From the NCBI GenBank assembly GCA_002413095.1, contig DHWI01000228.1, positions 1,641 through 10,808 on the forward strand: a DNA stretch of 9,168 bases. Direction: 5' to 3'. This stretch comes from Thermoleophilia bacterium UBA5186 (lineage in GTDB: Bacteria; Actinomycetota; Thermoleophilia; Gaiellales; Gaiellaceae). A program made the position numbers and the translations under genes. Numbering within the stretch: position 1 is the stretch's first letter; each line of letters opens with the position of its first letter. Shown here one piece after another: positions 1-6,112 of the stretch. The notes under the pieces were generated by a model, which saw only the letters and a program-made list of their open reading frames with translations, had not been told where the DNA came from and did not search any database.

Positions 1-77
1 CCGCACTGAATCGTGCCGTGTCCGCGGGAAACGTTCCCCTCCCACACGACGTCTGCGCTGCGTTGCACCCTCGGCAT
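1..77 (-). CDS. OsmC/Ohr-family peroxiredoxin, N-terminal fragment
   Basis: Starts at an ATG (75-77) and runs leftward off the window, so only 25 complete codons are visible. The peptide has a V-W-E-G-N-V-x-R-G-x-G-T-I pattern at residues 11-23. This matches the conserved first strands of OsmC/Ohr proteins (E. coli OsmC has W-E-G-D-I-x-R-G-x-G-T-V at this place). Family members are about 140 residues long and reduce organic hydroperoxides through two cysteines; those would lie outside the window, so activity cannot be judged. There is no convincing Shine-Dalgarno, but a TAGTCT box ends six bases before the ATG, which fits leaderless translation. The gene lies 180 bases downstream of the DUF1385 gene, past two hairpins, so it probably has its own promoter. 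The assignment rests on one short motif. Confidence 0.68.
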   Translation of the reverse strand, partial: MPRVQRSADVVWEGNVSRGHGTIQC

Positions 78-83
78 CGCGAC

Positions 84-89
84 AGACTA
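84..89 (-). promoter_or_regulatory. Putative -10 box for the OsmC-family gene
   Basis: TAGTCT on the minus strand fits the TAnnnT pattern of actinobacterial -10 boxes. Its 3' end is six bases from the ATG at 77, so transcription would begin at or next to the start codon and the message would be leaderless. No good -35 hexamer is visible at 17-18 bases upstream. The placement is inferred. Confidence 0.4.
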
Positions 90-115
90 CCCCGCTGCGG
101 CCGGGCGCCTCAGCT

Positions 116-142
116 GACTTTGTGGCTCAGAGCCACAAAGTC
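116..142. repeat. Perfect 13-bp inverted repeat, copy 1 of hairpin family
   Basis: GACTTTGTGGCTC, a single A, then GAGCCACAAAGTC: 13-base arms with no mismatch. Outside it, CAGCT (111-115) can pair with AGCTG (148-152) across a five-base bulge. Bases 122-142 recur exactly at 233-253. The centre lies about 50 bases upstream of the OsmC-family start. It could be a terminator or RNA-processing hairpin for the DUF1385 operon, a regulator site, or a dispersed repeat. No T-run follows on either strand. Confidence 0.85.
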
Positions 143-224
143 GGTTCAGCTGCGTCCGTACGATCGCCGACGGCTTGTCCATGCGGGCGTCTGTGCCGAA
201 GGACGCACGATTCTGTGTCCGAAC

Positions 225-257
225 CCGAGATAGTGGCTCAGAGCCACAAAGTCTCGG
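225..257. terminator. Hairpin directly after the DUF1385 stop codon, copy 2 of the family
   Basis: On the plus strand CCGAGA (225-230) pairs with TCTCGG (252-257), and GTGGCTC (233-239) pairs with GAGCCAC (241-247) around a single A, with a small internal loop between the two stems. The hairpin abuts the TAA of the DUF1385 gene (258-260), which is where an intrinsic terminator would sit for the leftward operon. No T-tract follows, so it would be a tract-less terminator or an RNA-end protector. Its core is identical to copy 1 for 21 bases. Confidence 0.6.
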
Positions 258-1187
258 TTAGGCCATGATCTCGACCTTGCGCTCGTTGGGGTCGCTTCGC
301 CCCTCGAGCGCTAGGACTTCACGAAGGGCACGGATCGACACCTCGAGCTGGTCGAGCGTGGGCTCGCGGGTCGTGAGCCGCTGCAGCCAGAGTCCCGGCG
401 CCAGCACGGTCAGGACGATGCGATTGCCCGTGTGCTTGCCGGCGAAGCGGATCAGCTCGTACGCGAGCCCGGCGATCACCGGCAGGAGCAGGATCCGGCT
501 CGCGATCAGCCAGTACCAGGCCGGCCGGCCGAAGAACGCGAACACGAAGATCGCGATCACCATCACCCAGAGCAGGAACGCCGTCCCGCAGCGCGGGTGG
601 ATCAGGCTGAACTTCTGCACGCGCTCGGGCTCGAGCTCCTCCCCCGCCTCGTAGGCGTTGATCGCCTTGTGCTCGGCGGCGTGGTACTGGAAGACGCGCC
701 GGAGGTCGGGCAGTAGCGAGATGAGGCCCAGGTACGCGACGAAGATCGAGACGCGGATCGCACCCTCCACGATCACGAACCAGCCCGCCTTGATCCCGAT
801 CCAGTCGGTGATCAGCGCGGGCGTGACCTTGAAGAGGATGAGCGCGAAGCCGATCGCGATCGCGAAGGCGAAGATCAGCGCGCCACGCGAGAGCTCGGTC
901 TCGATCTCTTCCGCGGCCGCCTCGTCACCGTCGGCGCGCTCCTCCTGCGCCGCGTAGTGGGCGGAGATCGCGAGCGCGCGGAAGCCGATCGTCAGCGACT
1001 CTCCGAGCGCGACGACCCCACGGATGACCGGCAGGCGCAGCACCCAGTGCCGCGCCATCGCCGATTGGACGGGACGAGAGACCTGCGCGATGTCGCCGTC
1101 CGGCTTGCGGATCGCGACCGCCCAGTTCGACGCGCCGCGCATCATCACGCCCTCGAGGACGGCCTGTCCTCCTATGGGTTGTGACAT
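258..1187 (-). CDS. DUF1385 family multi-pass membrane protein
   Basis: A 309-residue protein with the DUF1385 hallmarks: G-G-Q-A-V-L-E-G-V-M-M-R-G at 6-18, Q-Y-H-x-A-E-H-K at 167-174, and H-P-R-C-G-T at 197-202. Likely membrane segments lie near residues 102-125, 133-159, 203-222 and 223-247, separated by an acidic stretch at about 82-99. The first motif and the histidine-rich segment could bind a metal or substrate, but no function is established for the family. It starts at an ATG seven bases after the rpmE stop, with no clear ribosome-binding site, so it probably depends on translation of rpmE. Its position beside rpmE (L31) is common in bacteria, where prfA and prmC often follow; here an OsmC-family gene follows instead. 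The length is ordinary for the family. Confidence 0.9.
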   Translation of the reverse strand: MSQPIGGQAVLEGVMMRGASNWAVAIRKPDGDIAQVSRPVQSAMARHWVLRLPVIRGVVALGESLTIGFRALAISAHYAAQEERADGDEAAAEEIETELSRGALIFAFAIAIGFALILFKVTPALITDWIGIKAGWFVIVEGAIRVSIFVAYLGLISLLPDLRRVFQYHAAEHKAINAYEAGEELEPERVQKFSLIHPRCGTAFLLWVMVIAIFVFAFFGRPAWYWLIASRILLLPVIAGLAYELIRFAGKHTGNRIVLTVLAPGLWLQRLTTREPTLDQLEVSIRALREVLALEGRSDPNERKVEIMA

Positions 1188-1194
1188 CGAGCGG

Positions 1195-1413
1195 TTAGCC
1201 GCGGCGCGAGCCGCCGGCCTTCTCGAGCCGGCGCTGGAAGCGCTCGACGCGCCCGCCGCTGTCGAGGAGCTTCTGCTTGCCCGTGTAGAACGGGTGGCAG
1301 TTGGAGCAGATCTCGACGTGGAGCTCCGGCTTGGTCGACCGCGTCTCGAAGGTGTTCCCGCAGGAGCACGTGACAGTCGTGAGGACGTAGTCGGGATGGA
1401 TTTCAGTCTTCAT
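1195..1413 (-). CDS. rpmE: 50S ribosomal protein L31, zinc-binding (C+) form
   Basis: A 72-residue L31 of the large ribosomal subunit, involved in the bridge between subunits. It begins M-K-T-E-I-H-P-x-Y, the usual L31 start, and has H-P-F-Y-T-G-K at 40-46. The zinc ligands C16, C18, C36 and C39 are all present, so this is the C+ form rather than the cysteine-free paralogue made in zinc shortage. The start codon overlaps the stop of the upstream dehydratase gene in ATGA (1410-1413), with GGGAG just upstream on the minus strand, so the two are probably translationally coupled. Pairing rpmE with an amino-acid dehydratase is unusual and may simply reflect compaction. The DUF1385 gene follows seven bases later. 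Confidence 0.97.
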   Translation of the reverse strand: MKTEIHPDYVLTTVTCSCGNTFETRSTKPELHVEICSNCHPFYTGKQKLLDSGGRVERFQRRLEKAGGSRRG

Positions 1414-2375
1414 TTCTCTCCCAGAATAGCAGAGGCATTTTCAGGGGTTACGTTGCCGCCTGAGACAATTGCAACGACGTTTTCCCCGCTTTCCACCGGG
1501 ACTTTCCCGGCGAGGAGCGCGCCGGTTGCGGCGGCTCCCGCGGGCTCGCAGGCGAGCTTTCCCCTCTCATAGAGAAAACGCATTCCGGCCTTGATTTCTT
1601 CCTCGGTCACGAGCACGACCTCGTCGACGAGCTCCTTGCAGATCGCCAGGCAGTTGTCGCCGGCGAACGGGGCGTTGAGCCCGTCGGCGATCGTCGTCGC
1701 ACCGACGGGAACCGCATGGCCCGCGGCAAGCCCCTCGTGCAGCGCCGGCGAGAGCTCCGGCTCGACGGCGATCACACGGGACTGCGGCCGCGCCCCCTTC
1801 ACCGCCGCCGCGATGCCGGAGATCAGACCGCCGCCGCCGACCGGGACGACCACCACGTCGACGTCGGGTACGTCCTCGACGAGCTCGAGGCCCACGGTTC
1901 CGGCACCGGCCATGCCACGAGGGTCGTCGAACGGATGAACGAGGACCCGGCCGCCGCTGACCTCGGCGAGGCGTTCGAAGGCCGCGTGCGGATCCGGGGC
2001 TTCCAGGTCGACCTCCGCGCCGTACTCGAGCGTCGCCGCGATCTTGGTCGGATTGCCGCCCTTGTACATGACCACGAGGCACGGGATGTCCTCGAGGGCC
2101 GCGCAGTAGGCGAGCGCCTGGGCATGATTTCCGGCCGAGATGCCGACGACGCCGCGGGCGCGCTCCTCGTCGGAGAGCTGACCCAGGATGTTCAAGACGC
2201 CCCGCGGTTTGAACGAGCCTGTGCGCTGGAAGAGCTCGGCCTTGAGGTGCGCGGTCGCGCCGATCCGCTTGGAGAGGGTGGCAGAGCCGAAAGTCGGCGT
2301 CCGGTGCAGGCGATCGGCGATCCGGCCGCGCGCCGCGAGGACGTCGTCGAGGGTCAGCACCTCCGCTGCGGTCAC
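1410..2375 (-). CDS. Threonine/serine dehydratase, PLP-dependent, no regulatory domain
   Basis: A 321-residue fold-type II PLP enzyme of the threonine/serine dehydratase-serine racemase group. S-F-K-P-R-G at 54-59 gives the PLP lysine K56. S-A-G-N-H-A-Q at 80-86 is the substrate loop, G-G-G-G-L at 180-184 the phosphate-binding loop, and S306-G-G-N the cofactor ring contact. It would turn threonine into 2-oxobutyrate and ammonia (or serine into pyruvate). The length and the absence of a C-terminal ACT-like domain argue against the isoleucine-inhibited biosynthetic form and for a TdcB-like or related enzyme; serine racemase or hydroxyaspartate dehydratase activity cannot be excluded. The start is a GTG (2373-2375) without a strong ribosome-binding site, 28 bases after a tiny lipoprotein gene. 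The last codons are clearly richer in A+T than the rest. Confidence 0.9.
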   Translation of the reverse strand: MTAAEVLTLDDVLAARGRIADRLHRTPTFGSATLSKRIGATAHLKAELFQRTGSFKPRGVLNILGQLSDEERARGVVGISAGNHAQALAYCAALEDIPCLVVMYKGGNPTKIAATLEYGAEVDLEAPDPHAAFERLAEVSGGRVLVHPFDDPRGMAGAGTVGLELVEDVPDVDVVVVPVGGGGLISGIAAAVKGARPQSRVIAVEPELSPALHEGLAAGHAVPVGATTIADGLNAPFAGDNCLAICKELVDEVVLVTEEEIKAGMRFLYERGKLACEPAGAAATGALLAGKVPVESGENVVAIVSGGNVTPENASAILGEK

Positions 2376-2403
2376 GCCCGGATCGTACGCGCGGCCCTGA
2401 GCG

Positions 2404-2490
2404 CTAGTACTTCTTGCCCTTGCCGCAGCCCGCGAGGAACACGAGGAGCGGGAGCCACGTCACCAGGAGGACTGTCAAGCGGATTCGCAT
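2404..2490 (-). CDS. Putative 28-residue micro-lipoprotein
   Basis: A very short gene in the gap between the quinone oxidoreductase and the dehydratase. It reads ATG to TAG with 28 codons: M-R-I-R, a hydrophobic core at residues 5-20 (L-T-V-L-L-V-T-W-L-P-L-L-V-F-L-A), then G-C-G-K-G-K-K-Y. L19-A20-G21-C22 is a textbook lipobox, so after signal peptidase II cleavage only a seven-residue basic lipopeptide beginning at C22 would remain. AGGA (minus strand, 2499-2496) stands five bases before the ATG, a good Shine-Dalgarno. Gaps to its neighbours are 37 and 28 bases, so it fits inside the operon as a separate gene. I know of no named family. It might be a membrane-anchored micropeptide, a coupling leader for the next gene, or chance. 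Confidence 0.6.
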   Translation of the reverse strand: MRIRLTVLLVTWLPLLVFLAGCGKGKKY

Positions 2491-2527
2491 GCCTTTCCTA
2501 CGAGAGTGCGCCAGTGTCGGTTTCCCG

Positions 2528-4246
2528 CTAGGTCAGCGTGTACTCGGGACCGGAGCCGCCCTCCGGCGGAGTGAGGCGCCCGCCCTTGGCCGTGATCGCG
2601 CCGCACTGGACGCAGTTCGACGGGGTCACCTGCACGGTCACCTCGTCGCCCGACCCGCCGTCGGCGAGCTCGTAGACCTGGGCCGGGCACATCCGCACCC
2701 ACGCCTCCCCGATGTCACGCGCGACCGGATTGGCGATCCGGATGTGGCTCGGCTGGTCGTCGCGCGTCTTGTTGCCCGACGCATAGACGGAGGAGAGCTT
2801 GTCGAACGTGAGCTTCCCGTCCGGCGCGGGATAGCGCCGCGCGCGATTCGTCCGGATCAGCGTCTGCGCGGAGTCCGGCTCGGTGCCGAGCGGCTTCGGC
2901 GGGAACCGGCCCTTCGTCGCGGTCATCGCCCCGGCGAGCGCTCCGCCGAGCCAGAAGCCCTTGCCGAACGCCTGCCGCATGTTCCGCACCTCCTGCAGGT
3001 CGGTCCAGATGAAGCTGTCGCGGATCGCCTCGTCATAGCTTTCGAGCGCGCCCGGGGTCCATGGGGTCTGGCCGGGCCGGAGCGCGGCGAAGGCAGCTTC
3101 TGCGGCGAGCGCACCCGACTCGATCGCGTAGTGGATCCCTTTCAGGGCGGGCACGTTCACCATCCCGGCGCCGTCTCCGCAGAGGAGGAGTCCGGGGGCG
3201 TGCAGCCGCTTCGGGAGCGAGAGGAAGCCGCCCTCGGGAATCGTCTTCGCGCCCCAGGCGAGGCGCTCGCCGCCGCGCAGGATCCGGCGGAACAAGGGGT
3301 GCGTCTTCAGCTCCTGCAGCAGGTCGTGCGGTGACAGCTCGACGTCGCGGTAGTCGAGCCCGACGACCATGCCCAGCGTGACCATGTCCTCGCCCATCGG
3401 GTAGCAGAACGAGCCGCCGAACTCCCGGTAGCGGGCGCCGGCGCGGAGCGGCCAGCCCATCGTGTGGATCACGCGTCGGAGCGGAGCAGCGACGCGCCAG
3501 ACCTCCTTGACGCCGAGCGCCCAGACCTGGTTGTTCTCGCCCTGGAGGCCGAAGCGCTCGATCGCCGCGCCGGTGAGGTGCCCCTGCGTGCCCTCCGAAA
3601 GCACGGTCACACGCGCGACGAGGTCCGAGCCCGCCTCGAAGTTCGGCAACGGCTCGCCGTGCCGGCCGCGTCCCTTGTCGCCGGTGCGGATCCCGAGCAC
3701 GCGCGCGCCGTCGACCAGTAGCTTGTCGGCAGCGGTCTCGGGAAGGATCGTGGCGCCCGCCGACTCCGCCTCCTCGGCGAGGAAGCGGCTGAGCTGGGAG
3801 AGCGAAGCGACGTAGTTCCCGTGGTTCCGCATCGTCGGCGGTGCGGGGATACGCGTCTTCGACTTCGGAGTCAGGAAATAGACCGACTCCGCGTGCACGG
3901 GGCCGTAGAACGGCATGTCCTCGACCTTCTTCTCGCGGTCCTTGAAGAGTCGGCGGAGCGCACGCGGGTTGACGACCGCGCCCGACAGGAGATGCGAGCC
4001 CGGCTGCTTGCCCTTCTCGACCACCGCGACCGGGACGTCGCCCAGCCGCTCGGCGAGCTCGGGCGCGTCCTCCAGCAGCTGCCCGAAGCGGATCGCGCAT
4101 GCGAGCCCCGCCGGGCCGGCGCCGACGATCAGCAGGCCGACGTCGATCCGCTCGTCGGGCGGGTCGCTCGGCGCGGCGATCGCCTCCGCCGCGTCGAACG
4201 GAGGCGGATAGTCGGCCGGACGGACCGACGCCCGACCCTTGGTCAT
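2528..4246 (-). CDS. Electron-transfer flavoprotein:quinone oxidoreductase, cluster motif missing one cysteine
   Basis: A 572-residue flavoprotein that moves electrons from reduced ETF to the membrane quinone pool. The FAD-binding G-x-G-x-x-G is at 42-47 (V-G-A-G-P-A-G), and a second FAD motif, L-L-C-G-D-G-A-G, lies in the middle third. The C-terminal ferredoxin-like domain carries C520, C545 and C548. Spacing matches the human enzyme's ligands (C561, C586, C589, C592), but the fourth position, 551, is isoleucine (N-C-V-Q-C-G-A-I). The usual E-G-G-x-G-P end follows. So the fold and flavin site look intact while the 4Fe-4S site is short of one ligand. The ATG has AGGGA five bases upstream and lies 33 bases after the etfA stop, in the same operon. 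In an actinobacterium the acceptor would be menaquinone (inference). An N-terminal extension of about 33 residues precedes the FAD domain. Confidence 0.93.
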   Translation of the reverse strand: MTKGRASVRPADYPPPFDAAEAIAAPSDPPDERIDVGLLIVGAGPAGLACAIRFGQLLEDAPELAERLGDVPVAVVEKGKQPGSHLLSGAVVNPRALRRLFKDREKKVEDMPFYGPVHAESVYFLTPKSKTRIPAPPTMRNHGNYVASLSQLSRFLAEEAESAGATILPETAADKLLVDGARVLGIRTGDKGRGRHGEPLPNFEAGSDLVARVTVLSEGTQGHLTGAAIERFGLQGENNQVWALGVKEVWRVAAPLRRVIHTMGWPLRAGARYREFGGSFCYPMGEDMVTLGMVVGLDYRDVELSPHDLLQELKTHPLFRRILRGGERLAWGAKTIPEGGFLSLPKRLHAPGLLLCGDGAGMVNVPALKGIHYAIESGALAAEAAFAALRPGQTPWTPGALESYDEAIRDSFIWTDLQEVRNMRQAFGKGFWLGGALAGAMTATKGRFPPKPLGTEPDSAQTLIRTNRARRYPAPDGKLTFDKLSSVYASGNKTRDDQPSHIRIANPVARDIGEAWVRMCPAQVYELADGGSGDEVTVQVTPSNCVQCGAITAKGGRLTPPEGGSGPEYTLT

Positions 4247-4279
4247 ATGTCCCTACTTCGCATGGCCCGGAGCGCGATC

Positions 4280-5251
4280 CTAGGACGCGGAGCGTTTGCG
4301 TTGCTTGACGAGCTCGGTCAGCTTCGGCACGACCTCGTGCACGTCGCCGACGACGCCAAGGTCGGAGTACTCGAAGATCGGCGCGTTCGGGTCCTTGTTG
4401 ATCGCGACGATCACGCTCGAGGACTGCATCCCGACCTTGTGCTGGATCGCGCCGGAGATGCCGCACGCGACGTAGAGCTTCGGCGACACGGTCTTGCCGG
4501 TCTGACCGACCTGCGTCGCGTACGGGTACCAGCCCGCGTCGACGACCGCACGCGTGGCCGCGACCGCGCCGCCGAGCGCCTTCGCGAGCTCCTCGACCAA
4601 AGTGAAGTTCTCCGGACCGCCGAGCCCGCGCCCGCCGGCGACGATCACGTCGGCGTCCTCGATCGACGGGCCCTGCTGCTCCTCGTGCGCCTGCTCGATC
4701 ATGGTCGCGGCGGTCGAGAAGTCCTCGAGCTGGACCGGCGTGTCGACGACCTCGGCCTCGCCGCCGGTCTCCTTCGGGTCGAACGTTCCGGAGCGGAAGA
4801 TCCCGATGCAGGGCTCGCCCTTCCAGCCGACCTGCACATAGACCGAGTCGGCAAGCGCCGGGCGTGTGCCGACGAGCTTGCCGTCCTGCTCCTCGATGTC
4901 CACGAGCTCCCAATTGAGCCCCGCGTCGAGCCGCGCCGAGAGTCCCGCGGCGACGTCTGCCGCCAGCACGGACTGCGCCAGGAGAACCGTGTCGATGCTC
5001 TGCTCGCGGACGAGGGTCGCGATGACGTCGACGCGCGGCTGCGGCAGCGGCGCTTCGAGCGCCGGATCGTCGGCGACGAAGACCTTGGACGCGCCGTACT
5101 TCCCCGCTCCCGAGGCGAGCTCGCGAACCCCGGAGCCGGCCACGACACCGTAGACGTCGCCCGCGCCGAGCGACGCGGCCTTCGAGAGCACGCTGAGCGA
5201 GCCTTTCTGGAGCTCGTTCCCGTGGTGCTCGAGGAAGACCAGGATGCTCAT
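4280..5251 (-). CDS. etfA: Electron-transfer flavoprotein alpha subunit
   Basis: A 323-residue EtfA/FixB, the FAD-carrying subunit of the soluble heterodimer that accepts electrons from acyl-CoA and related dehydrogenases. The C-terminal FAD domain shows A-G-G-R-G at 205-209, G-Q-T-G-K-T-V at 249-255, and the family signature L-Y-x-A-C-G-I-S-G-A-I-Q-H at 259-271, followed by I-V-A-I-N-K-D-P-N-A-P-I-F. The N-terminal half (about 1-190) is the domain that packs on EtfB. Its ATG overlaps the etfB stop in ATGA (5248-5251), so the two subunits are coupled in translation. The signature residues point to an ordinary, non-bifurcating ETF, consistent with the quinone oxidoreductase next door; sequence alone does not settle this. 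Confidence 0.97.
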   Translation of the reverse strand: MSILVFLEHHGNELQKGSLSVLSKAASLGAGDVYGVVAGSGVRELASGAGKYGASKVFVADDPALEAPLPQPRVDVIATLVREQSIDTVLLAQSVLAADVAAGLSARLDAGLNWELVDIEEQDGKLVGTRPALADSVYVQVGWKGEPCIGIFRSGTFDPKETGGEAEVVDTPVQLEDFSTAATMIEQAHEEQQGPSIEDADVIVAGGRGLGGPENFTLVEELAKALGGAVAATRAVVDAGWYPYATQVGQTGKTVSPKLYVACGISGAIQHKVGMQSSSVIVAINKDPNAPIFEYSDLGVVGDVHEVVPKLTELVKQRKRSAS

Positions 5252-6024
5252 ATGAGGCGCTTCTCCGCCAGGAACTCGGCGATCTGCTCGGCCGCGTTGC
5301 CGTCGTCCTCGATCCGACGGGAGTCGCCGCGGGCCGGAGGGTCGGTCAGGCCCAGCACCTCGGTCTTCGAGCCCGCCTCACCGGCGCGCTCGCTTTCGAC
5401 GCCGAGATCGTCGAGCGACAGCGTCTCCTGCGGCTTCTTCTTCGCGCCCATGATCCCCTTGAGGGACGGGTAGCGGGGCTCGTTGATCGCGTCCGAGACG
5501 GCGACCACCGCCGGAAGCGGCGCCTCGATCACGTCGTAGCCGAACTCGGTCTGGCGCTTGCCACGCACCTTGCCGTCGCTCGCCGTGAGCTCCGCGACCT
5601 GGGAGATCATCGGCCTTCGCAGCCGCTCGGCGATCGCGGCCCAGAGCACTGCGCCGTCGGAGTCCGAGGCCTGTTGCCCGAGCAGGACGAGATCCGGCTC
5701 CTCGCGCGCGAGTGCCTTCCCGAGCGCGTAGCTCGTGGCGACCAGGTCGGACCCGGCCGCGCTTTCGTCGCTCACGAGCACGGCGCGATCGGCGCCCATC
5801 GCGAGCGCCTTCCGAAGCGTGTCCGATGCTTTCTGCGGCCCCATCGAGACGGCGACGACCTCGCCCTCGCCGGACGCGTCCTTCAGCCGCAGCGCCTCCT
5901 CGAGTGCATTCGCGTCGAAGGCGTTCAAGGCACCCTCGCCGGAGCGGTCCAGGCGCTTGGTCGACGGGTCGATGCGGCGCGACGCGGCCTCCGGAACGTG
6001 CTTGACGCAGACTGCGATCTTCAC
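5248..6024 (-). CDS. etfB: Electron-transfer flavoprotein beta subunit
   Basis: A 258-residue EtfB/FixA that binds AMP and docks on partner dehydrogenases. It opens M-K-I-A-V-C-V-K-H-V-P, has the nucleotide-binding G-Q-Q-A-S-D-S-D-G-A at 116-125, and the recognition loop N-E-P-R-Y-P-S-L-K-G-I-M-G-A-K-K-K-P at 181-198, with L188 as the expected anchor residue. The start is GTG (6022-6024). No Shine-Dalgarno is visible, but TAGAGT ends seven bases upstream, so this head gene of the operon is probably read from a leaderless message. It is followed directly by etfA. An EtfBA pair of this type usually serves fatty-acid and amino-acid oxidation. Confidence 0.97.
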   Translation of the reverse strand: MKIAVCVKHVPEAASRRIDPSTKRLDRSGEGALNAFDANALEEALRLKDASGEGEVVAVSMGPQKASDTLRKALAMGADRAVLVSDESAAGSDLVATSYALGKALAREEPDLVLLGQQASDSDGAVLWAAIAERLRRPMISQVAELTASDGKVRGKRQTEFGYDVIEAPLPAVVAVSDAINEPRYPSLKGIMGAKKKPQETLSLDDLGVESERAGEAGSKTEVLGLTDPPARGDSRRIEDDGNAAEQIAEFLAEKRLI

Positions 6025-6031
6025 GGCCGGG

Positions 6032-6037
6032 ACTCTA
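6032..6037 (-). promoter_or_regulatory. Putative -10 box of the etfB operon
   Basis: TAGAGT on the minus strand fits TAnnnT and ends seven bases before the etfB GTG, placing the transcription start at the start codon. The best -35 candidate, TTCCAA (6053-6058, minus strand), is only 15 bases away and weak. It overlaps the -35 candidate of the divergent gene, so the two promoters may compete. Confidence 0.42.
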
Positions 6038-6052
6038 ACGATGGGCCTGTGC

Positions 6053-6082
6053 TTGGAAGGCGTCTACCGGCGCTGCTAGGGT
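6053..6082 (+). promoter_or_regulatory. Putative promoter of the M23 peptidase gene
   Basis: TTGGAA (6053-6058) and TAGGGT (6077-6082) resemble -35 and -10 boxes with an 18-base spacer. Transcription would start near 6089, leaving a leader of about 25 bases that includes GGAG at 6104-6107, five bases before the ATG. The match is moderate and inferred by eye. Confidence 0.4.
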
Positions 6083-6112
6083 GACGCGCTTCGAGCAGCG
6101 CACCGGAGCTTG

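Noticed and set aside
26..38. GGGAA-ACG-TTCCC inverted repeat as an operator
   Set aside because: Five-base arms inside the OsmC-family coding sequence; easily due to chance.
18..233. 71-codon plus-strand frame at the left edge
   Set aside because: It covers the perfect hairpin, the OsmC-family start on the other strand and the gap; its peptide has no recognisable domain.
2..268. Plus-strand frame open from the window edge to a TGA at 266-268
   Set aside because: It translates both hairpin copies into the same V-A-Q-S-H-K-V peptide and has no other protein-like feature; non-coding structure explains it better.
1716..2531. 271-codon plus-strand frame
   Set aside because: Antisense shadow of the dehydratase; it also runs across the micro-lipoprotein gene.
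3033..4913. 626-codon minus-strand frame
   Set aside because: Arginine-rich shadow of the ETF-QO and etfA genes; GC-rich coding DNA gives long open antiphase frames, and the true frames have clear family motifs.
3821..5473. 550-codon plus-strand frame
   Set aside because: Antisense shadow of etfB, etfA and ETF-QO with low-complexity arginine, aspartate and leucine content.
6110..6112. TTG as the start of the M23 gene
   Set aside because: Only two bases from GGAG; ATG 6113 has proper spacing.
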